Below, one piece after another: positions 49,831 through 62,705 of a DNA stretch of 64,000 nt. This DNA is from Megalobrama amblycephala (lineage: Eukaryota; Chordata; Actinopteri; Cypriniformes; Xenocyprididae). Every line of letters begins with the position of its first letter. The first letter of the stretch is position 1. Position numbers and translations under genes: made by a program. Where the stretch lies: positions 48,040,989 to 48,104,988 of the forward strand of contig NC_063044.1 of assembly GCF_018812025.1 (NCBI RefSeq). Reading direction: 5' to 3'. The notes beneath the pieces were generated by a model. It saw only the letters and a program-made list of their open reading frames with translations. It was not told the origin of the DNA and made no database searches.

Positions 49831-51069
49831 TTTAATTTAATTTCATTATTTTATTTCATTTCATTTTATTACTTCCTGTGTGATAAACACAACCAAACTG
49901 TATAAAACTCATTAGTTTTATGACTAGATAAAAAGTGTGTGCAAAAAAGATGTTCAGCTGTTCAGTGATTTATTATTCTTTTGACATAATGACTGTTCAA
50001 AGATGTTTAAAAATGATCAATTGTGATTAGCTGAAATTGCAACTAAATTTTGAAACTTAAAGGATATTTAGAGCTACTGTTACAAAACGAAGAGCAAATA
50101 TGTGCATGTTTTGGTGTGTGATTGATGCTTTAGCATTGCCTTGCCACAGAGAAAGATGGGAAATGTAGTGTAGTGTGGTTGCATAGGTCCGTCACATCAT
50201 AAAGTGGCTACACGAGTTTGCTTTCACATTATCAGAAAGAGCAGAATAGCTGTTGTTAGGTCACAGGAGAGGACAGCGGGGAAACTGCCATGTCCATAAC
50301 GTTGCTGGAGTCCCTTCTTAGTATCAGTGCAGTGTTAGCAGAATTCACCTGACGCTGTTGATCTTGAAATGGTTTTGCTTTCCTCATTAAATGTTCAAGA
50401 ATAGGATTTGAGGACAGCGGCTATAGATCAGTATACGTACGTGGAGTATTCCGCTCCAGCACGTTGCAATCACACAGGGTGAGGACGCTAGACAAGAGGC
50501 GATCGGCAAGCGTCAGGGTGTTGAAGTGTGCTGGAGTAGATGTGAGATATGAGTCCACGAGAGAGGGAAAAAAGAAACGAGAACACAATGTGTGCATGTG
50601 AAAGAGAACCAGAAGATAGAGAGAGACTTTAGTAAAAGCTGTCTGTGTCCAAGGCCCTTTAAAACCACATTATGGCGTCCCTTTATCAGAGCTACGAGTG
50701 GTTTTATGACAGGCCGCTGATGGATGAACGGTACTGTATTTGATATCAGAGAGAACGGTTGAGGTTACGCGACCCAGCGGCGGCGGGGTGATGGGCTAGT
50801 ATAGTGCCCACTTGTAGCTGTGACAAAGTGTTGTCATGAACACTGTTGTAATGCTTGCTCAAAAAAGCTCCCATCGTCATGACTTGAACAAGTGGAGACA
50901 TTATTCATTGTAAGTCCTTGAACGCTGACTGAACTGATTCGCAGGTCCAGTTGTGTGATCTTTAGTTTTGTTTTAGTCAGTCAGTTTTTTGGTTGCTTCT
51001 CTTTTGTTATCCATTAAAAACAGTTTTGTGGCTCTTGATCGTTGTTTTTTAGCTTTGATGCTATGCTAG
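49831..51069. other. Non-coding stretch
   Basis: (TTTCA/TTTTA)-like run at 49815-49870, then mixed sequence without supported exons. Confidence 0.4.
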
Positions 51070-51076
51070 TGTACTC

Positions 51077-51547
51077 CAAAGTCCCTTTAAGACAAGTCAT
51101 TTCACTCGGCGGCCATCTTTGAAACGCCTCTCGGGCATCCTGCGCATCATGCAATCTCTTTGAATGGGGAAACATCAAATTCTCCAAAACTGTTCGCCAA
51201 CCTTATGATTACATTTCATATTTGAAATCACCAATGAAATCTAACAACAACCGGCTCATAAATTTAGATTCTAAAAGCTCGAATCATGACAAAAAAAACA
51301 AATTTTCAGGCTGGATCAAGCTAATGCGCATGCGCAGACCTGAATGCGCGTCTCTTCTGAGGCGCGCGTCTGACTGTTTCTATAGAAACCGGTGATTCTA
51401 ACGGCCGCTGAAGTGACGCGATGACTTTACCAGTCGGCGATTGGCTCTTATTTAGAAGGCGGGACTTATTCCGCCATATTGCGCGTTACACTTTCTCCCA
51501 TTCAAAACAATACGAGTGACACGTCTTGTGTTATTCTATAGTCTTTG
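51077..51547. mobile_element. 470-bp hAT-like element, copy 2
   Basis: Same ends and sequence as copy 1, same orientation, 12.2 kb away. Flanked by a different 7-bp duplication, TGTACTC (51070-51076, 51548-51554), so it is a separate insertion and not part of a segmental duplication. Confidence 0.85.
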
Positions 51548-51699
51548 TGTACTCTTAAAAGTTGATGACGGTTCCCTTTTGTGCTCAAAATGTCTTTCTC
51601 TTGACCAAAAATATTGATGACTCATGTTGCACTGCACAGACTTTTGTCCAATCACATGCTTTCAATAGAGACTAGATGAGTAAAGTTCGTAGACAAACT

Positions 51700-51833
51700 T
51701 TAAGTTGGCTTGAAAAAGCTTAGCCAGAAAGTGTGGAGTTGTTTTAAAAGCTTTAAGTTTGAAGCTTGAAATAGTTTTAGTTTAGTAGTTTAAAAGCTAG
51801 ATAGTCTGTGAGTGAGTGAGTGAGTGAGTGAGT

Positions 51834-51900
<67 letters not shown>

Positions 51901-52357
51901 TGATTGATTGATTGATTGATAGTTAGATAGTAAGTTAGATTGATTGATAGTTAGATAGTAAGTTAGATTGATTGATAGTAAGTTAGATAGATAGTTAATT
52001 AGTTAGTTTATGAGTTTGAATGCGTTTGAATGTCTCAGTAATAGTACATAGAATGGAAACTTCATTGAGTTTAATGGGCTTCAGTGTGTTTAGATTTGAA
52101 TTTGATAGCTGGATGTTCAGATTTTCAATGTAAGTCAATGGGAGTTTTTCTGAGATTTGATCAGTATTTTTAGGAAAACCGTAAGTCGGATCAGTTTGAA
52201 AAGATATAGCAACCCGAGTCAGAACAGTCTGAAGGTCTGAGCCAAGTTTGGTGGTTGTAGCTTTAAAGCTCTAGGAGGAGATACTGTTCAAATTTTTGGT
52301 CAGAAGAATAATAATAATATAGCAGATCAGTAAGTTGGCTTTTTCAAGCCAACTTAA
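51700..52357. mobile_element. Element with TTAAGTTGGCTTGAAAAAGC ends and internal microsatellites
   Basis: Left end TTAAGTTGGCTTGAAAAAGC, right end GGCTTTTTCAAGCCAACTTAA are inverted. The right end also forms its own hairpin (AGTTGGCTT TTTC AAGCCAACT, 52333-52354). A GTGA/GATA/TTGA microsatellite train (51808-51919) lies inside. Confidence 0.6.
51808..51919 (+). repeat. Compound (GTGA)(GATA)(TTGA) microsatellite
   Basis: About six GTGA units, then about sixteen GATA units, then five TTGA units, each changing into the next by one base. Confidence 0.95.
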
Positions 52358-52460
52358 AAATGTCCCTCCTCCACCAACTGACTAGCAAGTAGCAGATCCT
52401 GGTTAAGATGAAATTAAAGCCTATTGCTAATTTAAAACAAACAAACAAACAAACAAAAAA

Positions 52461-52560
52461 CACTACTGTTCAAAAGTGTGAGGTTGGTAAGATTTTGTTT
52501 TTGAAAGAAGTCTCACCAAGGCTGAATTTATTTATTAAAAAATACAGTAAAAAACTGTGA
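52461..52560 (+). mobile_element. CACTACTGTTCAAAAG-family element, 5' fragment
   Basis: CACTACTGTTCAAAAGTGTG and TCACCAAGGCTGAATTTATT are recognisable over about 100 bp; preceded by a short CAAA repeat. Confidence 0.5.
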
Positions 52561-53223
52561 GATTAAAATCAGCACTTCCAATGCATACTCGAGGACCAAT
52601 CAGGATCAGCGTTTTTTGTCATGTCAACGGACTGCTCCAGAACAGCAGAAAAGAGCAGAAAATGCTAATTGTTTTGTTAGAAACCTCATGATCGACTATT
52701 TTATTTATGATCTTGTCAATGACAGCAGTCCAAATTACAGGGAATTTCAGTCTTTTTTTGAGTTTTGCTTTAGCTATTGCTGAGGAGTTATTTTCATTGA
52801 TAGACCCTACGCTAGCCAGCAGCGCTAATAAGAGGATAGGTTCAGTCTTTTGTAGTCTGTTTGCTTTATTCCAGTCATCTCGTTGTCATACGAGGGAGGT
52901 TATGTATATTTTAGGTTATGTTTGTACGTTGATCCATCCTGTGTATTTGTATCGAGCTGTACTGTAGCTATAAGGCTCTACGTTATGGCATACTGGATTA
53001 AAGTGTATACTACATTAAGTAAAAAAAAAAAAATTGGTAAAAACTGAGTTGTTGCATAGTTTAAACAATTTAAATATTTTAAATGTGAAATAGATGTAGT
53101 CAGTGAAATTTTTCAATGTTTATTATACTTTGTTAAACACCTGTTTTCTTTTTTAGTCTTAAAATGTCTTACATTTTACAATATTAAGCCTTAAAGGTCA
53201 TATAGTCAACCATTTAATTGATG

Positions 53224-54180
53224 GGGTCTTAATTCAATTCAATTCAATTCACATTTATTTGTATAGTGCTTTTCACGATACATATCGTTTCAAAGCAGCT
53301 TTACAGAGAATGCATGTCAACATTACAATTTTACAAAACATTACAGAGAATCTGGTATCAGAGGTGACTGTCCAATGTATGTGGTTTCAGAAATGTACAT
53401 ATATAATCATGCAGCTAACAAAGTAATAATCTAGGCAATTTAATTTACAATCACTGTTAGCAGATTAATTGAAGGTAGAGGCAATGAGCTCCTGGAAATA
53501 ATGAATTACATATTAACAATTATTAGGATATATAGAAATTTGGGAATGTGCATGTTGATCCAGATGTCATCTGAAGTCCTCGCATGTGCCGTCTCTTCAT
53601 GGGTGTTGGTTGTCTGAGGTCTTCTTAAGAGGAGGGATCTAAACTGAAGCTGATGTCCTCTCTAGTCACCTCGGGACAGGTGTCCCGAGATAAAACAGAA
53701 AAGCAAATGGAGAATAATTAGCGTAGCTGCTGTTCATAACATTAAGCAAAGATAGTCATGTGCAAGTGATCTGATATGAGATGCATTATGTGAATGCTTG
53801 GCTAAAGAGATGCGTCTTTAATCTAGATTTAAACTGGGTGAGCGAGTCTGAGCCCCGAACATTATCAGGAAGGCTATTCCAGAGTTTAGGAGCCAAATGT
53901 GAAAACACTCTCCCTCCTTTAGTGGACTTAGATATCCTAGGTACAACCAGAAGCCCAGAGTTTTGTGATCTTAAAGAGCGTGAAGGATTGTAGGGCGATA
54001 GAAGATCAGTTAGGAGCTAAACCATTTAGAGCCTTAGGTCAGTAGCAATACTTTATAATTGATACAGAACTTAATAGGTAACCAGATAGAGATGATAAAA
54101 TTGGTGTTATATGATCATATCTTCTTGACCTGGTAAGAAATCTAATTGTAGCTTGTTTATTGAGGATGCAGGATTAATTA
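53224..54180. repeat. Long dispersed repeat, ATTTGTATAGTGCTTTTCAC type
   Basis: Starts with AATTC repeats, then CATTTATTTGTATAGTGCTT and CAAAGCAGCTTTACAGAG, followed by GAGCCCCGAACATTATCAGG and AGGCTATTCCAGAGTTTAGG. This resembles a widely dispersed fish repeat; it carries no intact frame. Class uncertain (retroelement-like tail). Confidence 0.5.
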
Positions 54181-54889
54181 CAACAATAAATGTTATCATG
54201 TTATTTCAGCCATACTGATGTCTAGAGAGAAAGCCATTTTACCTGTCCCACTGTCTGTGGAATAAAGTCCTGCTCAGATGTATTATAGCTGCTTTCTGTC
54301 TAAACAAAAGGAAACTCAAACAGTTCATGCAATAATGTGTTAAATTAGCCATCATATTCCTACCTAAATTTAACATCTGCACTGGACAAAATATTTAGCA
54401 CTGCCTTTTATGCTCAGCTTGAACAAGAAAAAAAAAATTCATTCTAAAATATGAAATAAATGTCATAAAAAGCATTAAATTTAACTTTCTCATGCATGTC
54501 AACACATTGTTACAACACTAATTTTATATTTTAAAACAAATTATAAGTAAATTGTTTGTGTGTCTTGAAAATTATTGCTTCAATTAATGTTTTGCAAGAT
54601 AGAACCTTATAATTCCAAGAGATAAGTGATTTTTTTTAGAATTAGAAGGTTCTATCTGCATTTGACCTGTTCCAAAAATCCCTATTTACAGATTTGAGAG
54701 GATTTTGATATTGTACAGTAAGAATACATTTAGAAGAATACATCATTTTCATGTATCCCCAATATATTTTTTGCTATATGGAATGCAAAAAATCTCGAAA
54801 CCACTCAGAATGCAGATAGAACCTTATAATTTCAAGGTGACGATTTCTTAAAAAATGTTGAAACAATGTCAAAAAAAAAAAAAAAAAGT

Positions 54890-55075
54890 TGTGCTGCTTA
54901 ATATTTTTACTGGAAAATGCAATACATTTGTTCAGGAATCTTTGATGAATAGAAAGTTCAAAAGAACAACATTTATTTGAAATAGATTTTTTTTTTTTTT
55001 GCTGTCAAATTGATAAATTTGATGTGTCCTTGCTCCATAAAAGTAATAATTTCTTTCAAAAAAACTGTGCAGTCT
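54890..55075 (+). mobile_element. CACTACTGTTCAAAAG-family element, 3' fragment
   Basis: TTTGATGAATAGAAAGTTCA followed by AAAGAACAACATTTATTTGA; both ends lost. Confidence 0.5.
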
Positions 55076-55157
55076 TTCATGCAGTATTTTTTTTGGCTAA
55101 CATTTGGCAGGTAAAGTGCGAGAGCTACCTGAGTATTTTCCGTGACAAAGCAAGGGT

Positions 55158-55263
55158 ATTTTTATTTTATTTTATTTTATTTTATTTTATTTTATTTTAT
55201 TTTATTTTATTTTATTTTATTTTATTTTATTTTATTTTATTTTATTTTATTTTATTTTATTTT
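55158..55263 (+). repeat. (TTTTA)n microsatellite
   Basis: About 21 units of TTTTA. Confidence 0.98.
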
Positions 55264-57079
55264 GCTTAGAATTAATTGCAGCTCACTTTAGAGAAACGAG
55301 GACAGCTATTTTTATCAGTAATGGTGAACTTTATTGCACTTTTTTATAGCAGTTTTTTAGGATTTTAGCCTTGTATTGTAGCATTATTTGTTTTTAATGT
55401 GCTTTAGATAAGTGTCTACTAAATGCATAAATAAATGTAAATGCAGATTTTATTCCGTTTACTTTGTCATTCACTGCTGTGTTGTTAAAAATAGCCTTGT
55501 AGAGGAAACAGATATGATATCTATGCAATCAAACATTTCACTGTGCTAACAGAGCTTTGCAGTATTGCTGTTCCCTTTTGTTTATGTAATATCTCTTCTT
55601 TGTGAGAGACTGAGAATGTGTGAGAGGCTCAGAAATATGGTCTGCCGTCAGTCCTCCACATGATACGGTACATCGGCACCTCTTCACAAACATCCTGTTT
55701 TTAAATCTCCCCTCTTCCCCCAACCTCCCTTTGAAATGGGACATGCCTGTGGTTTCCTTCAGTGCTTCTCAAATGATCCTTGCAATGGAGCCAAAGGCCT
55801 AAAGCCATGCAACTTTGTTTCCGGAACAGAATAGCCTGATGCTACAGTGACACCTGTTTCTTTGAGACAGTCTAGTGTTGTAGACCTTCACCCCGCTGCC
55901 CTCATCTGCCCTCCCTCATGTGGAACGTCCTGAGTCACTACAGATCTGTCAATGTGTATGAATTACGGCATATTTTGTAGGTTACATTTGGTATCTCCTT
56001 AACTCATCTATATGTCATCTATAGGTTCCCCTGTGATGCATGCAGATGTAGACAAATGGGTGCTTTTTAACTTTTATGTTCTATGGGCTGATGTTTATTT
56101 CATAAAAAGTCAGTTTGATCGGCTTAGATTCTTTAACATTAGAATTCCAATGTCTGAGCATTCCAACCTACATTTTATCCATTTCATCCCTGTTTTATTT
56201 TGGGTTTTTACAGTATGTTGACTAAAATCAAAATGTTGTGTTGAGACCAGTATGATCTCCAACAGCTTTTGGAATTAAGGCCATGTTACACGGCACAACA
56301 CTAGCTGTTACGGACCCAGTTTAGACCTGGTGCTCCTGTGGCATTGTCAGCACAGTGGCTAGTGTAAATCCTCATTGACCCTACACTAGCCCTACATGAC
56401 TGATGCCTTGTTCTGCCGGGTGAAAACACTTGTTGAACATGTTGCCATCTGGATCTTCACTCCTGTCTGTTTATTGTTAGGTTGGATGTATCAGACTTTA
56501 ATGGCCTGTTTGGATTGCATCTGTGTCAGGGAGACGCTAGTTCTCAGGTCTCACCTCGGGCCCCCTGGCTTCACAGTATATGGTGCATAGCAATTCTGCA
56601 CAAGTAGAAATCGTGTCTCTGATCTGCTGACTGTGAGCTCTGGTGGCCCAGTTGGCTGTCACCAAGTCTGACAGTGGCACAATCCTTTAAAAACCATTGA
56701 TGGGACTTTCTGTTTATGCCGTTCATTTAAAAGAGATAAAAGGAAACTGCTATAACATGATTGCCATCTGTAATGGCATTTTTTATAGGCTTTTTTTATA
56801 TTGTTAATTATAATGTGTGTGGTCTGGTGTATGCATCTAAGAATCTGAATACTGAGGTTTTTGAATATGTTTGTATGTGTAGTACTTTTACTCATGATGC
56901 ATTAAATTGATCCAAAAAAAAAGTGAGAGTAAAAATATTTATAATGTGACAAAAGATTTCTATTTATTAATAAAATCTGCTCCTTTGAGCTATCTATTAT
57001 TTAGTAAATCGAACATATGTATACATTTTATATTAAAAAAATCTAATTATATTTTATTTTATATTGTGTTTAATATTTT

Positions 57080-57082
<3 letters not shown>
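55264..57082. other. Non-coding stretch
   Basis: A fragment of the CACTACTGTTCAAAAG family (GATGCATTAAATTGATCC) at about 56895-57000; no supported exons. Confidence 0.4.
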
Positions 57083-57170
<88 letters not shown>

Positions 57171-57176
57171 TATATA
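57083..57176 (+). repeat. (AT)n microsatellite
   Basis: About 40 AT units followed by ATAATATATATATATAA. Confidence 0.98.
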
Positions 57177-57209
57177 AATAATCAGACTGCAAAAAATAAG
57201 TACACTTGA

Positions 57210-58191
57210 CACTGTAAAAAAGAATTGTTGGTTTAACTTAAAAAAGTAAGTTACCTGGTTGCCTTAAAGGGTTAGTTCACCCAAAAATGAAATTTCTGTC
57301 ATTAATTACTCACCCTCATGTCATTCTACACCCGTAAGACCTTCGTTCATCTTCAGAACATTGAGTTTTTTTGATAAAATCTGATGGCTCAGTGAGGCCT
57401 CCATTGATGGCAAGATAATTAACACTTTCAATGCCCAGAAAGCAGATAAAGACATATTTAAAACAGGTCATGTGACTACAGTGGTTCAACCTTAATTTTA
57501 TGAAGAAACAAAATAACGACTTTATTCAACAATATCTAGTGATGGGCGATTTCAAAACACTGCTTCATGAAGCTTTGAAGCTTTACGAATCTTTTGTTTC
57601 GAATCAAACTGCTAAAGTCACATGATTTCAGTAAACAAGGCTTCGTTACGTCATAAGTCATTCGAAACGTTTTGAAATTTCAATGGTTCACGTGACTTGG
57701 CAGTTTGATACACGCTCTGAACCACTGATTTGAATAAAGACTTTTTTCTTTTTCTTTTTTTGCCACACAAAAAGTATTCTCTTCGCTTCATAACATTAAG
57801 GTTGAGCCACTGTAGTCACATGAACTGTTTTAAATGTGTCTTTAGTAGCTTTCTGGGCATCTTAAAAAGTGTTAATTATCTTGCTGTCAATAGAGGCCTC
57901 ACTGAACCATCAGATTTCATCAAAAATATCTTAATTTGTGTTCTGAAGATGAACGAAGGTCTTATGGGTGTGGAACATGAGGGTGAGTAATTAATGACAG
58001 AATTTTCATTTTTGGGTGAACTAACCCTTTAATATTTTGAGTTCATTGAAATTAAAAATTTGAGTTAATACAATGAAGGCGATTGGTTTAATCAACAGAA
58101 ACTCAAAATATTATGTTATCTGAACCACATTAATTATTGAAGTTGATTTGACAAAAAATGATAAATAATGAAAATTATTTTTTGTACAGTG
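57210..58191. mobile_element. CACTGTAAAAAAG element carrying a nested MITE
   Basis: Left end CACTGTAAAAAAGAATTG, right end TTTTTTGTACAGTG. Its interior (AACTTAAAAAAGTAAGTTAC, then AGTTGATTTGACAAAAAATG) is split by the TTAA-flanked MITE at 57268-58028. Confidence 0.7.
57268..58028. mobile_element. TTAA-flanked MITE, AGGGTTAGTTCACCC family, copy 2 (nested)
   Basis: AAGGGTTAGTTCACCCAAAA at left and its complement at right, TTAA at 57264-57267 and 58029-58032. Arms include AAGACCTTCGTTCATCTTCAG and its complement. Confidence 0.85.
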
Positions 58192-59611
58192 TGTAATTAG
58201 ATTATATTACATTTTAAAATACAGACTACAGTTACTTTTTCGATTACTTGATTACATATAATTCTTACAATGGCAGTAAATCTTTCTTATATTATTGGTT
58301 GATTTGTGTTTTAAATTTTCCTTTCTAAAATGCATATCACTTATATACATTCAGAAAGTCTTCTAGTTGTTGTTCTAGCTGTACTGCATAACAGGATTGA
58401 CCACCTCACAGACTCTGTTATTGCCCCAGTGACTGTCGATCTCTCTTTTGAGAGAGAGACCGATGAAGAGAGGGAGAAAGCGCAAACCCAAGTGTGCGTG
58501 TCAGAAGGAGACCAGATTGGCGCAGTGAAGCCCAATAGTTGTGGGAAAATATCAGTCATCATCCATCTCTGGCAGCCTGAGATGAAAAATAACCTGACAT
58601 GAGCGTGTTTGGAGGAGGGAACAGTTGAGGTTGCTTGCAGTCCAGTACATGTAACCCAATCTAACGGGTTTACAGTCCCCTCAAAGGCCCTGTCCCAAAT
58701 GGAGCACTTGATGTGCATTTGCAGTCTTGCAAAGGCCGTTGCAGGTCTGAGAAGTCCACAACACTGTAGTGTGTCCCATTTGACATTTTAGGTTTCAGAA
58801 CGGCGTTACGTGTCCTTGATGTGACCTTTTACTGAGCCCACGCTGATGCAGACACAGTGTGCAGTCGTAGCAGGAGCCAAAGCATTTGAGGAGGGGCCAA
58901 ACTAAAACTCAGCTTGTGTAGTGAATCTGTTGTTTACAATGTGAGGTCTTGATATATCAGAGCAAGAACATGAACAGAATGTTAAAAGAGACATTATGAG
59001 CTGGAGTTTGTCCTGGACAAAAGTGTACAGAAAAGTGAAATGAGAAGGCAAAGTCCTCATTGTTTTTTTATTTATTTATTTTTTTAATTTCATGTTCCAG
59101 TTACAATTAATGTTACAATTAATCATATTACTCACACTATATAAAAAGTAACACATTTCAGATTACATCTGTTTTATTCGTGAACTAATGTTCAGCTGTT
59201 CTTTTTAATAGTCAACTTATTTTTAGATAATCAGTCATCAAAGCTCTGTAAATACTGCAGGTGTCATGAGTTTAACAGATACAGAGACCTACCTTTAATT
59301 TCACCAAACTGATTGCTCACTAAAAACCCTCAGGTCATCTCAGGTGATTTTGAAATGACATAAAGCGGTGATATCTAAGTGGGTGAGTTGTTTACTTTTG
59401 TATTTAGTCTTCCCATTAACTTCATGATTTGTTCATTCAGACTGATTCGCGGATGTGGAATGTGCATGAAAATAAGGCCGGATTTATTGTGTGAACAGCC
59501 AATCATATTGCGATGGAAGCATTGCCTCCTCTCATGTGAATTTTTCCCATTCATTCTCAATTCATTCTGCACACACACACACATACACGCATGTTTGTTT
59601 TTGTGAATTGT
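58192..59611. other. Non-coding stretch
   Basis: The GA-rich 58440-58480 part gives short frames without splice support. Nothing else recognised. Confidence 0.4.
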
Positions 59612-59870
59612 GGGGACTCTCTATAGGCGTAATGGTTTTTATACTGTACAAACCGAATTTTCTATCGCCCTACACTACCCCTAACCCTAACCATCACAGG
59701 AAACTGTGCACATTTTTACTTTCTCACAAAAACTCATTCTGTATGATTTATAAGCCTTTTGAAAAATGGGGACATGTCCTCATAAGTCACCCTCTCCTTG
59801 TAATACCTATGTCATACCCATGTCATTATACAAATTTGTGTCCTGATATGTCACAAACACACACACACAC
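59612..59870 (-). repeat. Dispersed repeat, TGTCCCCACAAGG type, copy 2
   Basis: Contains TACACTACCCCTAACCCTAA (complement of the GGGTAGG motif) and ATGGGGACATGTCCTCATAA. Confidence 0.45.
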
Positions 59871-60102
59871 ACACTGTACAGTTGCAAGAAAAAGTATGTG
59901 AACCACTTGCAGAATCTGTGAAAATGTGCAAAATTTTAACAAAATAAGAGAGATCAAACAAAATGCATGTTATTTTTTATTTAGTAAAGTCCTGAGTAAG
60001 ATATTTTACATAAAAGATGTTTACATATAATCCACAAGACAAAAAATAGCTACATTTATTAAAATGACCCAGTTCAAAAGTTTGTGAACCATTGATTCTT
60101 AA

Positions 60103-61064
60103 AGGTGCCCTAGATTATGTTTTTAAAAGATGTAATATAAGTCTAAGGTGTCCCCTGAATGTGTCTGTGAAGTTTCAGCTCAAAATACCCCATAGATTTT
60201 TTTTTATTAATTTTTTTAACTGCCTATTTTGGGGCATCATTATAAACGCGCCGATTTATGCTGTGCGGCCCCTTTAAATCTCGTGCTCCACGCCCACAGA
60301 GCTCGCGCTTGCCTTAAACAGTGCCGTAACAAAGTTCACACAGCTAATATAACCCTCAAAATGGATCTTTACAAAGTGTTCGTCATGCATGCGGCATGCA
60401 TGTGTCGGATTATGTGAGTATTGTATACTGTTATATTGTTTACATTGATTCTGAATGAGTTTGAGGCTGTGCTGCGTGGCTAACGGCTAATGCTACACTG
60501 TTGGAGAGATTTATAAAGAATGAAGTTGCGTTTATGCATTATACAGATTGCAAGTGTTTAAAAATGAAAATAGCGACGGCTCTTGTTTCCGTGAATACAG
60601 TAATAAACTATGGTAACTTTAACCACATTTAACAGTACATTAGCAACATGCTAACGAAACATTTAGAAAGACAATTTACAAATATCACTAAAAATATCAT
60701 GTTATCATGATTCATGTCAGTTATTATTGCTCCATCTGCCATTTTTTGCTGTTGTTCTTGCTTGCTTACCTAGTCTGATGATTCAGACATTGATCCAGAT
60801 GTTTTGCCCTTGTCTAATGCCTTTCATAATGATAATGTTGGGACCGTGGGCTGGCATATGCAAATATTGGGGGCGTACACCTCGACTGTTACATAACAGT
60901 CGGTGTTATGTTGAGATTTGCCTGTTCTTCAGAGGTCTTTTAAACAAATGAGATTTATATAAGAAGGAGGAAACAATGGAGTTTGAGACTCACTGTATGT
61001 AATTTCCATGTACTGAACTCTTGTTATTTAACTATTAAATTAAATTTTTCATTCGAGGGCACCT
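60103..61064 (+). mobile_element. TTAA-flanked element, AGGTGCC family, copy 2
   Basis: TTAA at 60099-60102 and 61065-61068. Same landmarks as copy 1, with about 200 bp more interior (TTGCCTTAAACAGTGCCGTA region). Inserted into the palindromic host element that starts near 59876. Confidence 0.85.
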
Positions 61065-61328
61065 TTAATACTGTGTGTGGTTACCTGTATGATCTACGTC
61101 TGTTTATTCTGAGCAGTTAAACTGAGCTCTGTTCTTCAGAAAAAATCTCCAGGCTCCAAAAATTCTTCAGTTTTCCACGATCTTTTGCATGTTTGAACCT
61201 TTAACAACAGTGACTAAATGATTTTGAGATCCATCTTTTCACATGGAGGACAACTGAGGGACTCAAACTCAACTATTAAAAAAGGTTCAAACATTCACTG
61301 ATGTTCCAGAAGGAAACACAATATTTAT

Positions 61329-62310
61329 AGGTGCCCTCGAATGAAAAATTGTATTTATCTTGGCATAGTTAAATAACAAGAGTTCAGTACATGGAAATGA
61401 CATACAGTGAGTCTCAAACTCCATTGTTTCCTCCTTCTTATATAAATCTCATTTGTTTAAAAGACCTCCGAAGAACAGGCGAATCTCAACATAACACCGA
61501 CTGTTACGTAACAGTCGGGATCATTAATATGTACGCCCCAAATATTTGCATATGCCAGCCCATGTTCCCAACATTATAAAAGGCATTAGACAAGGGCAGC
61601 CAGTATTAACATCTGGATGTGCACAACCAAATCATCAGACTAGGTAAGCAAGCAAGGACAATAGTGAAAAATGGCAGATGGAGCAATAATAACTGACATG
61701 ATCCATGATAACATGATATTTTTAGTGATATTTGTAAGCTGTCTTTCTAAATGTTCCGTTAGCATGTTGCTAATGTACTGTTAAATGTGGTTAAAGTTAC
61801 CATCGTTTCTTACTGTATTCACGGAGACAAGAGAGCCGTCGTTATTTTCATTATTAAACACTTGCAGTCTGTATAATTCATAAACACAACTTCATTCTTT
61901 ATAAATCTCTCCAACAGTGTAGCATTAGCCGTTAGCCACGCAGCACTATCAAACTCATTCAGAATCAATGTAAACAATATAACAGTATACAATACTCACA
62001 TAATCTGACGCATACATGCCGCATGCATGACGAACACTTTGTAAAGATCCATTTGAGGGTTATATTAGCTGTGTGAACTTTGTTAAGGCACTGTTCAAGG
62101 CAAGCGTGAGCTCTGTGGGCAGAGAGCACGAGATTTAAAGGGCCCGCAGCATAAAATCGGCGCGTTTTATAATGACGCCCCAAAATAGGCAGTTAAAAAA
62201 AAAAATAAAAAAAAAATCTATGGGGTATTTTGAGCTGAAACTTCACAGACACATTCAGGGGACACCTTAGACTTATATTACATCTTTTAAAAACATAATC
62301 TAGGGCACCT
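61329..62310 (-). mobile_element. TTAA-flanked element, AGGTGCC family, copy 3, inverted
   Basis: Opposite orientation to copy 2, 264 bp away. TTAA is intact at 62311-62314 and reads TTAT at 61325-61328 (one change). Inserted in the other part of the same host element. Confidence 0.85.
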
Positions 62311-62705
62311 TTAAGAGTCGGGGGGTGAAAACTTTTGAACAGGATGAAGAGGTCCAAATTTTTCTTATTTCACTTGAATATCATTGTTTTTCATTTAGTA
62401 CTGCCCTTCGGAAGCAACAGAAGATACTTGCACGTTTCACGGAAGACAAATTATATGCAGTTTACCTTGATCTTCAAATTCCAAATGTTTTCACACCCCA
62501 TCTATTAATACATCATGTTTTTCTCTGGAGCATCAGTGAATGTTTGAACCTTTTTTAATAGTTGTGTTTGAGTCCCTCAGTTGTCCTTAGTGTAAAACGA
62601 CAGATCTTAAAATCATTCAGTCACTGCTGGAAAGGGTTCAAATATGCAACAAAAAAAAAATGCTGGAAAACTGAAGAATCTGCAGGACCTGGAGGATTTT
62701 TTCTG

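Larger units (their letters stand above)
59876..62705. mobile_element. Host palindromic element interrupted by two AGGTGCC elements
   Basis: Begins TACAGTTGCAAGAAAAAGTA. Removing copies 2 and 3 joins ATTGATTCTTAA to TACTGTGTGTGGTTACCTG and CACAATATTTAA to GAGTCGGGGGGTGAAAAC. Arms (GGACAACTGAGGGACTCAAA near 61250 and its complement near 62565) face each other, so the element is itself a foldback; the right arm ends early near 62705. Confidence 0.65.

Noticed and set aside
59676..59692. CCCTAACCCTAACC, a telomere-like motif
   Set aside because: Only two units and part of a dispersed repeat that also occurs at 49.8 kb.
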